Source of the DNA: Nesterenkonia sandarakina
Lineage (GTDB): Bacteria; Actinomycetota; Actinomycetes; Actinomycetales; Micrococcaceae
Length of the DNA stretch: 64,000 nucleotides
Direction: 5' to 3'
NCBI RefSeq assembly: GCF_013410215.1
Contig: NZ_JACCFQ010000001.1
Coordinates: 2,790,001-2,854,000 of the forward strand
Below, one piece after another: positions 46,052-54,067 of the stretch. The notes under the pieces were generated by a model. The model was not told where the DNA came from, made no database searches, and saw only the letters and a program-made list of their open reading frames with translations. Position numbers and translations under genes: made by a program. Within the stretch, counting starts at the first letter, position 1; each line of letters begins with the position of its first letter.

Positions 46052-46552
46052 TCAGCCGCGACCTTCGGCGAAATCGGTGAAGCGCTGCGCCACCGCGGCT
46101 CCTCCGTCAGGGGCGGTGGTGACCACCATGATGGTGTCGTCCCCGGCGATGCATCCCAGGACCTCGGAGATCCCGGCATGGTCCACCGCGCTGGCCAGGA
46201 ACTGCGCCGCCCCGGGAGGGGTGCGCAGGAGGACCAGGTTCGCGCTGGGTTCCGCGGAGACCAGAAGGTCCTTGCACAGCGCGATCAGCCGCGCCGTCGT
46301 CGTCGCGTCGGTCTGATCGGCCTGCAGCTCACGGTCATGTCCGTCGGAGGGCACCGCGTAGATCAGCGCTCCCTGGGCTCCGCGCACCCGGGCGGCGCCG
46401 ATCTCCACCAGATCCCGAGAGAGCGTCCCCTGGGTCACGGTGACCCCGGCGTCGGCGAGGCGTTCGGCCAGCTCGGCCTGCGAGCGGACCTGGGAGCGGG
46501 TGATCAGCTCGCGGATCTTCGCGTGCCGGGCGGTCTTGGTGGTGGGCGCCAT
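46052..46552 (-). CDS. argR: arginine repressor
   Basis: A 166-residue regulator. The N-terminal winged helix contains KTARHAKIRELITRSQVRSQAELAERLADAGVTVTQGTLSRDLVEIGA with the family SR-DL motif. The C-terminal domain, with LRTPPGAAQFLASAVDHAG and GCIAGDDTIMVVT, trimerises and binds arginine. As an arginine-bound hexamer it should repress through the paired sites ahead of argC and argG. The ATG at 46552 comes one base after the argF stop. Confidence 0.95.
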   Translation of the reverse strand: MAPTTKTARHAKIRELITRSQVRSQAELAERLADAGVTVTQGTLSRDLVEIGAARVRGAQGALIYAVPSDGHDRELQADQTDATTTARLIALCKDLLVSAEPSANLVLLRTPPGAAQFLASAVDHAGISEVLGCIAGDDTIMVVTTAPDGGAAVAQRFTDFAEGRG

Positions 46553-46553
46553 C

Positions 46554-47528
46554 TCAGCGCTCCCCCGCGCGGACCAGCGCCTCGGTGTGCTCGTCGGCAA
46601 GCCCGGAGCGCACCAGCAGCCAGGCCATCAGGGCCTTCTGTGCGTGCAGCCGGTTCCCCGCCTCGTCGAAGACCACCGACTGCGGACCATCGATGACCTC
46701 GGCGCTGATCTCCACGCCGCGGTAGGCCGGCAGGCAGTGCAGGACGACGGCGCCCGGTGCGGCATGTGCCATGGCGGCGGCGTCGACCCGGTAGTCCCCG
46801 AAGAGCTGGAGCCGCTGCTGCTTCTCCTCCTCCTGGCCCATCGAGACCCAGGTGTCGGTGGCCACCGCATCGGCCCCGATCAGCGCCTGGACCGGATCCG
46901 TGGTGATCAGCACCTTGGCACCGGTCTGCTCGGCGCGGGCCTGGGCGGCGTCGATGATCCGCTGCTCGGGCAGGTGACCGGCGGGACCGGCGATGCGCAT
47001 ATCCATGCCGGCGTTGACGCCTGCGAGCAGGTAGGAGTTCGCCATGTTGTTCGCCGCGTCCCCCAGATAGGCCAGCGAGCGGCCCTGCGTGGCTCCGAGG
47101 TGTTCGCGCAGGGTCAGCAGGTCCGCGAGCAGCTGGCAGGGATGGTAGTCATCGGAGAGCGCGTTGATCACCGGGACCGCGCTGTGCGCAGCCATCTCTT
47201 CCAGCCCGGACTGGGCGTAGGTGCGCCAGATGATCAGGCTGACCATCCGATCGAGCACCCGGGCGGTGTCTGCGATGGTCTCCTTATGCCCGAGCTGGGA
47301 CTCGCCGGGGTTGACCACCAGCGGGGATCCGCCGAGCGCGGAGATCCCGGCGGCGAAGGAGAACCGGGTCCGGGTGGAGGTCTTGTCGAAGAACACGGCG
47401 GCGGTCTGCGGCCCGGTCAGGGCCTTGATCTCATACGGGTGAGCCTTCATATGCGCGGCGAGGGTGAGCACCTGATCCAGCTCGGCGGGGCTGAGGTCTA
47501 GGTCGGTGAGGAAGTGGCGGACGGTCAT
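46554..47528 (-). CDS. argF: ornithine carbamoyltransferase
   Basis: A 324-residue enzyme that makes citrulline from ornithine and carbamoyl phosphate. The carbamoyl-phosphate loop is [12 protein letters not shown] (STRTR); other motifs are the HPCQ equivalent [14 protein letters not shown] and the ornithine loop [11 protein letters not shown]. Its ATG overlaps the argD stop by 4 nt. Next gene is argR, one base away. Confidence 0.96.
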   Translation of the reverse strand: MTVRHFLTDLDLSPAELDQVLTLAAHMKAHPYEIKALTGPQTAAVFFDKTSTRTRFSFAAGISALGGSPLVVNPGESQLGHKETIADTARVLDRMVSLIIWRTYAQSGLEEMAAHSAVPVINALSDDYHPCQLLADLLTLREHLGATQGRSLAYLGDAANNMANSYLLAGVNAGMDMRIAGPAGHLPEQRIIDAAQARAEQTGAKVLITTDPVQALIGADAVATDTWVSMGQEEEKQQRLQLFGDYRVDAAAMAHAAPGAVVLHCLPAYRGVEISAEVIDGPQSVVFDEAGNRLHAQKALMAWLLVRSGLADEHTEALVRAGER

Positions 47529-48895
47529 GAGGTGCTCCTGCGGTGGATCTCGGGAAGGGCGTCGATGAACTGCTGGATCTGCTCCGCGCTGATGATCAGC
47601 GGCGGAGCAAGGCGCAGCGTCTTCGGACCCGTGGCGTTGATGATGAAACCCGCCTCCAGCGCGGCGGCGACCATGGCCGGGGCAAGCGCATCGGCGTCCT
47701 CGGCGGCGAGGTCGAAGCCGATCAGCAGTCCGTGGGCGCGGACCTCGGTGACGAAGTCCAGGCCGGCGAGGCCGCGGGCCGTGTGCTCGCTGACCTGCTG
47801 GACCTTGCGCAGCAGGTCGGTGGACTCGATCACGTGCAGCGTGGCCAGGGCGGCCGCCGTGGCGGCGGGGTTGCCGCCGAAGGTGGTGCCGTGCTGGCCG
47901 GGGTTCAGCAGCGTGCTGGCATGTTCCCCGAAGGTGAGCATCGCCCCGATCGGGAACCCACCGCCGAGACCCTTGGCCAGGGTCATCGCGTCCGGGAGCA
48001 CCGGGTCAGAATCCGCCGGGGCGGAGTCGGAGAGCGCGGAGTCTGACGGCGCGAAGTCTGAGAGCGCGGGGTCTGCCGGCGCAGAGTCGGAGGGCGCAGA
48101 GGCGAACCAGGAGCCGGTGCGGCCGATCCCGGTCTGCACCTCATCGAAGATCAGCAGCGCCCCGGCGGCCCGGGTGATCTCCCGGGCGGCCTTCAGGTAC
48201 CCGGCCGGGTGACCGTGGACACCGGCCTCGCCCTGGACGGGTTCGATGATCACAGCGGCCACGGTCTCATCCACCGCCGCGCGCAGCGCCTCGGCGTCCC
48301 CGGCGGGCACCCATTCCACCCCGCCGGGCAGCGGTTCGAAGGGTTCCCGGTAGCTGGGCTTGTGCGTCATCGCCAATGCGCCCATGGTGCGTCCGTGGAA
48401 GCCGTGCTCCAGGGCGATGATCCGGGGCCGGTCGGTTCCACCATGGCGACGCGCGAGTTTGAACGCGGCCTCATTGGCCTCGGTGCCGGAGTTGGTGAAG
48501 AACGCCTTGGAGCCTTCCGGTGCCTGGGCGAGCTGCAGCAGCTTCTCGGCGAGTGCGATCTGGGTGGGGCTGGTGAAGAAGTTCGAGATGTGCCCCAGGG
48601 TGCTCAGCTGGGAGGAGACCACGCTGGTGATCAGCGGGTGGGCGTGACCCAGTGCGTTGACCGCGATCCCGCCCAGCAGGTCCAGGTACTCCCGGCCGTC
48701 GGCGTCCCACACTGTGGCGCCGGAGCCGCGGACCAGCACGCGCTGCGGGGTGCCGAAGACCCCGAGCAGCGATTCGGTGTAGCGGGCCAGGAGCTGCTCC
48801 CCGGGCTCCACCGCGAGCGTCGCACTGGTGAGATCAGCGCCGGTGGGCTCCCCGGTACGCGACTCCGGCGGGTTCTGCTGAGTCTGCGGGCTCAT
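47525..48895 (-). CDS. argD: acetylornithine aminotransferase with a repeat insert
   Basis: A 456-residue PLP-dependent class III aminotransferase, longer than the usual ~400. It has [49 protein letters not shown] and the PLP lysine in [17 protein letters not shown]. Between GSWFAS and PDAMTLAKG an insert of ~40 residues is built from pentapeptides such as [10 protein letters not shown] and LSDFA, made by a 15-bp DNA tandem repeat (48021–48095). The insert lies right before the catalytic lysine segment, so it must loop out. It overlaps argB and argF by 4 nt each. Confidence 0.95.
   Translation of the reverse strand: MSPQTQQNPPESRTGEPTGADLTSATLAVEPGEQLLARYTESLLGVFGTPQRVLVRGSGATVWDADGREYLDLLGGIAVNALGHAHPLITSVVSSQLSTLGHISNFFTSPTQIALAEKLLQLAQAPEGSKAFFTNSGTEANEAAFKLARRHGGTDRPRIIALEHGFHGRTMGALAMTHKPSYREPFEPLPGGVEWVPAGDAEALRAAVDETVAAVIIEPVQGEAGVHGHPAGYLKAAREITRAAGALLIFDEVQTGIGRTGSWFASAPSDSAPADPALSDFAPSDSALSDSAPADSDPVLPDAMTLAKGLGGGFPIGAMLTFGEHASTLLNPGQHGTTFGGNPAATAAALATLHVIESTDLLRKVQQVSEHTARGLAGLDFVTEVRAHGLLIGFDLAAEDADALAPAMVAAALEAGFIINATGPKTLRLAPPLIISAEQIQQFIDALPEIHRRSTS
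48021..48095. repeat. 15-bp in-frame tandem repeat inside argD
   Basis: Five adjacent 15-bp units start at 48021, 48036, 48051, 48066 and 48081. The consensus is GCGGAGTCTGAGGGC with one to four changes per unit. A degenerate unit lies on each side. They encode xSDxA/PADxA pentapeptides. Confidence 0.9.
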
Positions 48896-49836
48896 GCCGC
48901 CTCCTCGTCGGGAACGATCTGGGTGCCCACGCCCTCGGTGGTGACGATCTCCAGGAGCATCGAGTGCGGCGCCCGGCCATCGACCACGTGGGCTCTCGGG
49001 ACCCCTGCCTCCACGGCCTTCAGCGCCGCGGTCATCTTCGGGATCATGCCCGATTCCAGGCTGGGCAGCATCGCGCGCAGGTCGGTGGTGCTCAGTGAGG
49101 AGATCAGCGAGGACTTGTCCGGCCAGTTCGCGTAGAGGCCTTCCACATCGGTGAGCATCACCAGCTTGGCCGCCCCGAGCGCGGAGGCGACGGCGGCCGC
49201 GGCGAGGTCGGCGTTGACGTTGAGCACCTCGCCGGTGGGCGCGGCGTTCTCGGCGGTGGAGTCGAATTCCGGGGCGATGGTGGAGATCACCGGGATCCGT
49301 CCGGCGTCGAGCAGGTCGGTGATCGCATCGGGGTTGACTCCGCTGACCTCGCCGACCAGTCCGAGGTCGACGGTCTCGCCGTCGATCTCCACGGTGCTGC
49401 GGGTGGCGCGCAGCAGGGCTGCGTCCTCACCGGAGAGGCCCACGGCGTAGGGGCCGTGGCTGTTGATCAGTCCGATCAGCTCGCGGCCGACCTGTCCGGT
49501 GAGCACCATCCGGACCACCTCCATGGCCTCGGGGGTGGTGACTCGCTGCCCGGCGCGGAACTCGGATTCGATCCCGAGGGTTTGAAGCATCGCGTTGATC
49601 TGTGGGCCTCCGCCGTGGACCACCACCGGGTTGACTCCGACGTGGCGCAGGAAGACCACGTCCTCGGCGAAGGCGCGGCGCAGCTCGTCGTTGATCATGG
49701 CGTTGCCGCCGTATTTGATCACGATCGTCTCGCCGGCGAACTTCTGGATCCAAGGCAGCGCCTCGACCAGGACGGAGGCCTTGGCACCGGCGGAGCTCAG
49801 GCTCCCGGCGTCGCGGGGTTTCATGCTGGAGGTCAT
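48892..49836 (-). CDS. argB: acetylglutamate kinase
   Basis: A 314-residue amino-acid kinase that phosphorylates N-acetylglutamate. Key segments are [53 protein letters not shown] and the final [16 protein letters not shown], typical of the arginine-feedback-sensitive type. Its ATG follows the argJ stop by 12 bp and its stop overlaps argD. Confidence 0.96.
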   Translation of the reverse strand: MTSSMKPRDAGSLSSAGAKASVLVEALPWIQKFAGETIVIKYGGNAMINDELRRAFAEDVVFLRHVGVNPVVVHGGGPQINAMLQTLGIESEFRAGQRVTTPEAMEVVRMVLTGQVGRELIGLINSHGPYAVGLSGEDAALLRATRSTVEIDGETVDLGLVGEVSGVNPDAITDLLDAGRIPVISTIAPEFDSTAENAAPTGEVLNVNADLAAAAVASALGAAKLVMLTDVEGLYANWPDKSSLISSLSTTDLRAMLPSLESGMIPKMTAALKAVEAGVPRAHVVDGRAPHSMLLEIVTTEGVGTQIVPDEEAA

Positions 49837-49848
49837 CGGGGTCCTTGA

Positions 49849-51048
49849 TCAGCTGGAGTAGGCAGAGTTCTCATGCACGTAGTCGTGGGTCAGGTCATTG
49901 GTGAGGATCGTGGCCTCGGCGTCGCCGGCCTTCAGATCGATGACCACCTTCACGTGGCGCCCGCGCAGGTCCACCAGGTCTCGGTCATCTCCGATGCCCC
50001 CGGCGCGGCAGATCCACACCCCGTTGACGCTGACATCGATGGTGGAGGGGTCGAAGTCGACGTCGGTGGTGCCCACCGCGGAGAGGATCCGGCCCCAGTT
50101 GGGGTCCTGTCCGAAGATCGCGGTCTTGAACAGGTTGGACCGGGCCACGGCGCGTCCGGCGGTCTCGGCCTGTTCCTCGGTGGCGGCATTGATCGTGGAG
50201 ATCGCGATCTCGTGGTGGGCGCCCTCGGCGTCGGCGATCAGCTGGGTGGCCAGATCCTGGCACACCTGGTTCAGCGCGGCCTGGAACTCGGAGAGGTCCA
50301 CTCCGGAGGGGTCGGCCTGCGGGTGCGCCCCGGAGGCCATCGCGATCACGGTGTCGTTGGTGGACATGCAGCCGTCGGAGTCGGCGCGGTTGAAGCTGAG
50401 CCGCACGGCTTCGCGCAGCGCGGCGTCGAGGTCGGGCTGGGTGATCACCGCGTCGGTGGTGAGCACCGAGAGCATGGTGGCCATCCCGGGGGCGAGCATC
50501 CCGGCGCCCTTGGCCATGCCGCCGATGGTGAAGTCCGCACCGGCCGTGCTGGAGACCTTCATGACCGAGTCGGTGGTCATGATGGCCTGCGCCGCGCGCT
50601 GCCCGGCGGCCTCAGCAGGTGCCAGCTCGTTCACCGCGGCATGGATCCCCTCCAGCAGCGAGGGCATGTCCAGGCGGACCCCGATCAGCCCGGTGGAGCA
50701 GACCAGCACGTCCCCGGCGGAGACGTCGGCCCCGGTGGACTGCAGCTGCTCGGCCACGACCTCGGCGGTCTGGTGGGTGTCGGCGAAGCCGGGCGCACCG
50801 GTGCAGGCATTGGCCCCGCCGGAGTTCAGCACCACGGCGTCGGCGCGGCCATCGATGATCGCCTGCTGGGACCAGAGCACCGGTGCCGCAGCGACTCGGT
50901 TGGTGGTGAAGACGGCGGCTGCGTGCTTGTCCGGTCCGTGGTTGAGCACCAGCGCGACGTCGCGCGGCGGGTTGCCCTGGGCGTCGGCGGACTTCAGGCC
51001 GGCGGCGACGCCTGCGGCGCTGAATCCTTTCGCGGCGGTGACACTCAT
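49849..51048 (-). CDS. argJ: bifunctional ornithine acetyltransferase / N-acetylglutamate synthase
   Basis: A 399-residue precursor that cuts itself before the Thr of [13 protein letters not shown] to give alpha and beta chains; the new N-terminal Thr is the nucleophile. Other family stretches are [54 protein letters not shown] and [14 protein letters not shown]. It recycles the acetyl group in arginine synthesis. The ATG at 51048 overlaps the argC stop by 4 nt; an open frame reaching 51246 is a shadow over argC. Confidence 0.96.
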   Translation of the reverse strand: MSVTAAKGFSAAGVAAGLKSADAQGNPPRDVALVLNHGPDKHAAAVFTTNRVAAAPVLWSQQAIIDGRADAVVLNSGGANACTGAPGFADTHQTAEVVAEQLQSTGADVSAGDVLVCSTGLIGVRLDMPSLLEGIHAAVNELAPAEAAGQRAAQAIMTTDSVMKVSSTAGADFTIGGMAKGAGMLAPGMATMLSVLTTDAVITQPDLDAALREAVRLSFNRADSDGCMSTNDTVIAMASGAHPQADPSGVDLSEFQAALNQVCQDLATQLIADAEGAHHEIAISTINAATEEQAETAGRAVARSNLFKTAIFGQDPNWGRILSAVGTTDVDFDPSTIDVSVNGVWICRAGGIGDDRDLVDLRGRHVKVVIDLKAGDAEATILTNDLTHDYVHENSAYSS

Positions 51049-52076
51049 GGGGAGACTCCCAGCAGGTTGAGCCCGGTGGTCTCTTCGAGACCGAGGGCGA
51101 TGTTCATGGACTGCACGGCGCCGCCGGCGGTGCCCTTGGTCAGGTTGTCTGCGGCCGAGACGACGACGGCGCGCCCGGCGTGCTCGTCCACGGCCAGCTG
51201 GATGGTGACGTGGTTGGAGCCCACCACCTGCTTGGTGGCCGGCCACTGGCCCTCCGGGAGCAGGTGGACGAAGGCCTCGGCGTCGTAGTGTTCGCGGTAG
51301 GCCGCGCGCAGTCCCGCCTCGGTGGTGCCAGGTGCCAGCTTGGCGGTGGAGGTGGCCAGGATGCCGCGCGGCATCGGGGCCAGGGTGGGGGTGAAGGAGA
51401 CCTGGACCGGGGTACCGGCCGCGCCGCTGAGGCCCTGTTCGATCTCCGGGGTGTGCCGGTGCACCCCGCCGACCCCGTAGGGGCTCATCCCGCCGATGAC
51501 CTCGGCGCTGAGCAGGTGGGGTTTCAGCGCCTTGCCTGCACCTGAGGTGCCGGTGGCCGCGACGATCACGATGTCATCGGGGGCCAGCAGTCCCGCCGCC
51601 AGGCCAGGGGCCAGACCGAGCATGATGGTGGTGGGATAGCAGCCGGGCACCGCGATGCGCCGGGCGCCGGTGAGTGTGGCGCGGGCTCCGGGCAGCTCGG
51701 GCAGCCCGTAGGGCCAGGTCCCATGGTGGGCGGAGCCGTAGAACTTCTCCCAGTCGGCGGCGGATTCCAGCCGGTGGTCGGCGGCGGCGTCGATCACGAT
51801 GGTGTCCTCGCCGAGCTGGGCGGCGATCTCCGCCGAAGCTCCGTGCGGCAGGGCCAGAAAGACGACGTCGTGTCCGGCCAGGTTCTCCGCGGTGGTCTCC
51901 ACCAATACCCGGTCTGCCAGGGAGAGCAGGTGCGGCTGCACGCTGCCCAGGCGCTCCCCTGCGCTGGAATGGGCGGTGACGGCGCCGATGTGAACCTCGG
52001 GGTGGCCGGCCAGCAGTCGCAGGACTTCTCCCCCGGCGTAGCCTGAGGCTCCGGAGACAGCGATCGAATAGGTCAT
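51045..52076 (-). CDS. argC: N-acetyl-gamma-glutamyl-phosphate reductase
   Basis: A 343-residue NADPH-dependent reductase. The nucleotide loop is [16 protein letters not shown], the catalytic Cys is in [16 protein letters not shown], and [11 protein letters not shown] holds the catalytic His. First gene of argC-J-B-D-F-R. Paired ARG-box-like motifs lie 18–51 bp upstream of its ATG. Confidence 0.96.
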   Translation of the reverse strand: MTYSIAVSGASGYAGGEVLRLLAGHPEVHIGAVTAHSSAGERLGSVQPHLLSLADRVLVETTAENLAGHDVVFLALPHGASAEIAAQLGEDTIVIDAAADHRLESAADWEKFYGSAHHGTWPYGLPELPGARATLTGARRIAVPGCYPTTIMLGLAPGLAAGLLAPDDIVIVAATGTSGAGKALKPHLLSAEVIGGMSPYGVGGVHRHTPEIEQGLSGAAGTPVQVSFTPTLAPMPRGILATSTAKLAPGTTEAGLRAAYREHYDAEAFVHLLPEGQWPATKQVVGSNHVTIQLAVDEHAGRAVVVSAADNLTKGTAGGAVQSMNIALGLEETTGLNLLGVSP

Positions 52077-52093
52077 ACCCAGCAGTCTAGGCC

Positions 52094-52127
52094 GATATAT
52101 GCGTCATCACCAATAATTATGCATTAC
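52094..52127. promoter_or_regulatory. tandem ARG-box-like operator upstream of argC
   Basis: On the plus strand ATATATGCGTCATC and AATAATTATGCATTAC; TATGC and AATAATTATG are nine bases apart, as before argG (where the pair reads on the other strand). The second half, TAATGCATAATTATTG on the gene strand, is close to the general ARG-box pattern. It likely overlaps the argC promoter. Confidence 0.7.
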
Positions 52128-52179
52128 TGGGGTCCGGGAACTTCGCCGCCGCGGGCCTGCGTTGGGTACGCTTGCGGCC

Positions 52180-53187
52180 ATGAATGAACAGAGCGTTTTC
52201 CCGGAGGACCTGCCCGACAGAGCCCGTGTGGTGCATGCCGAGCAGGCAGGTGGGACCGAGGTGCTCATCGAGGCTCAGGTGCCGCTGCCCGAGCCGGGGC
52301 CGAACCAGGTGCTCGTGGAGACCGCCGCGACCGGGGTCAACTTCATCGAGACCTACCAGCGCAGCGGCGTCTACCCCGTGGAGCACCCCTTCGTTCCCGG
52401 CACCGAAGCCACTGGGCGCATCCTGGCCGTGGGAGAATCCGTGGAGTCCCTCTCGGTGGGCCAGCGCATCACCACCCTGGAGGCTTCCACCGGCACCTAC
52501 GCCAGCCACTTCCTGGTCGACGCCGGCAAAGCCGTCCGCGTCCCGGATGAGGTCACCGATGAGCAGGCCGCCGCACTGCCGCTGCAGGGCATCACCGCCC
52601 ACTACCTGGTCAACTCCACCTACCGGGTCTCCCCCGGCGAGACCGTGCTGACCCACGCCGGCGCCGGCGGGGTGGGTCAGATCCTGACTCAGCTGCTCAA
52701 GGCCAAGGGGGTGCGGGTGATCACCACCTGCTCCACCGAGGAGAAGGCCCAGATCGCGCAGGCTGCCGGAGCCGACTATGTGCTGGGCTATGAGGACTTC
52801 GCCGAGCGGGTCCGTGAGATCACCAAGGGTGAGGGTGTGGCGGCGGTCTTCGACGGCGTCGGCAAGGACACCTATGTCGGTTCTCTGGACTCCCTGGCGG
52901 TCCGTGGGGTGTTCGTGCTCTACGGCGGCGCCTCCGGGCAGGTGCCCCCGCTGGACCCGCAGGAGCTCAACCGCCGAGGCGGGCTCTATGTCACCCGACC
53001 GGCCACGCACTGGTACCTGCGCAACGCCGAGGAGCGCAGCTGGCGCTACGCCGAGCTCTTCAGCGCCCTGACCAGCGGTGACCTCAAGCTCAGCATCGGA
53101 GCCAGCTACCCGCTCGCCGAGGCGGGACGAGCCCACGATGACCTGGAGAACCGCCGGACCACCGGCAAGCTGCTGCTGCGCCCCTGA
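52180..53187 (+). CDS. NADPH:quinone oxidoreductase (QOR/zeta-crystallin type)
   Basis: A 335-residue zinc-free medium-chain dehydrogenase/reductase. It has TAATGVNFIETYQRSGVYPVEHPFVPGTEATG, LQGITAHYLVNSTYRVSPGETVLTHAGAGGVGQIL (NADPH loop AGAGGVGQ) and the end RAHDDLENRRTTGKLLL. Such enzymes reduce quinones or other electrophiles in the cytosol. The ATG at 52180 is chosen. It diverges from argC and converges on nagB with a gap of 38 bp. Confidence 0.9.
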   Translation: MNEQSVFPEDLPDRARVVHAEQAGGTEVLIEAQVPLPEPGPNQVLVETAATGVNFIETYQRSGVYPVEHPFVPGTEATGRILAVGESVESLSVGQRITTLEASTGTYASHFLVDAGKAVRVPDEVTDEQAAALPLQGITAHYLVNSTYRVSPGETVLTHAGAGGVGQILTQLLKAKGVRVITTCSTEEKAQIAQAAGADYVLGYEDFAERVREITKGEGVAAVFDGVGKDTYVGSLDSLAVRGVFVLYGGASGQVPPLDPQELNRRGGLYVTRPATHWYLRNAEERSWRYAELFSALTSGDLKLSIGASYPLAEAGRAHDDLENRRTTGKLLLRP

Positions 53188-53225
53188 GGGCCGCAAAGCA
53201 CGGCTACCCGGACCGCGGGCTGAGG

Positions 53226-54008
53226 TCAGAGACCCTGCCAGGCAGGTTTCGCCGCGAAGGTCTGGCGGTAATAGTCGGCGAGCTGCAGTCGCGAAGCGGC
53301 CGCTTCATCAACCAACACCGTGGCGTGCGGATGCAGCTGCATCACGGTGGCTGGCCACAAGGCAGATATCGGACCCTCCACAAGTTGATGGACGGCCTCC
53401 GCCTTGTGTCTGCCGCTGGCAAGGAGAACCAAGTGTCGCGCTTCAGATATCGTGCCAAGTCCCTGGGTCACGCAGTGCACCGGCACCTTGTCGACGTCGC
53501 CGCCGAAGAACCGCGCGTTATCTGCGCGAGTCTGCGGAGCAAGTGACTTGATCCGAGTGCGCGAGCTCAAGGATGAGCCCGGTTCGTTGAAGCCTATGTG
53601 GCCATCAGTTCCGATTCCCAGCAGCTGGAGATCCACTCCCCCGGCCCGTGCGAGGGCTCGCTCATAGTCTGCGCAGGCCGCTGGGATGTCCGCCGCGAGC
53701 CCGTCAGGCCCGTGGACCCGCTCAGCGTCCCAGTGCACACGGTCCGCAAGCTCCTCCGCGATCACGTTGTGATACCTCTGTGGGTGGTCAGCGGGGAGCC
53801 CCACGTATTCATCCAGCATGAAGCCTCGCGCCCGCGCGAAGGACAATCCGTGCTGCTCATGGCGATGAATCAGCTCCCCGTAGACCGCCAGCGGACTCGA
53901 GCCGGTGGCAAGCCCGAGGGTTGAGTCGTCGTCACGGCGCAGCAACGCCTCTATCGCATCGGCGGCGAGTCTCGCCTGTTGATCGACTGGGGCAATGATG
54001 ACCTCCAT
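53226..54008 (-). CDS. nagB: glucosamine-6-phosphate deaminase
   Basis: A 260-residue enzyme that turns glucosamine-6-P into fructose-6-P and ammonia. It has LGLATGSSPLAVYGEL, FMLDEYVGLPADHPQRYHNVI (active-site Asp), LGIGTDGHIGFNEPGSS and VHCVTQGLGTISEARHLVLLASG. The start is ambiguous among ATG 54008, GTG 54011 and TTG 54014, all behind AAGGA. It is the last gene of the amino-sugar operon and the point where that pathway enters glycolysis. Confidence 0.94.
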   Translation of the reverse strand: MEVIIAPVDQQARLAADAIEALLRRDDDSTLGLATGSSPLAVYGELIHRHEQHGLSFARARGFMLDEYVGLPADHPQRYHNVIAEELADRVHWDAERVHGPDGLAADIPAACADYERALARAGGVDLQLLGIGTDGHIGFNEPGSSLSSRTRIKSLAPQTRADNARFFGGDVDKVPVHCVTQGLGTISEARHLVLLASGRHKAEAVHQLVEGPISALWPATVMQLHPHATVLVDEAAASRLQLADYYRQTFAAKPAWQGL

Positions 54009-54067
54009 CACCAATCACGTCCTTCTCTCGTTTCGGATCTGCAGCTGGATAGTCGTCTGGCTCAGCG

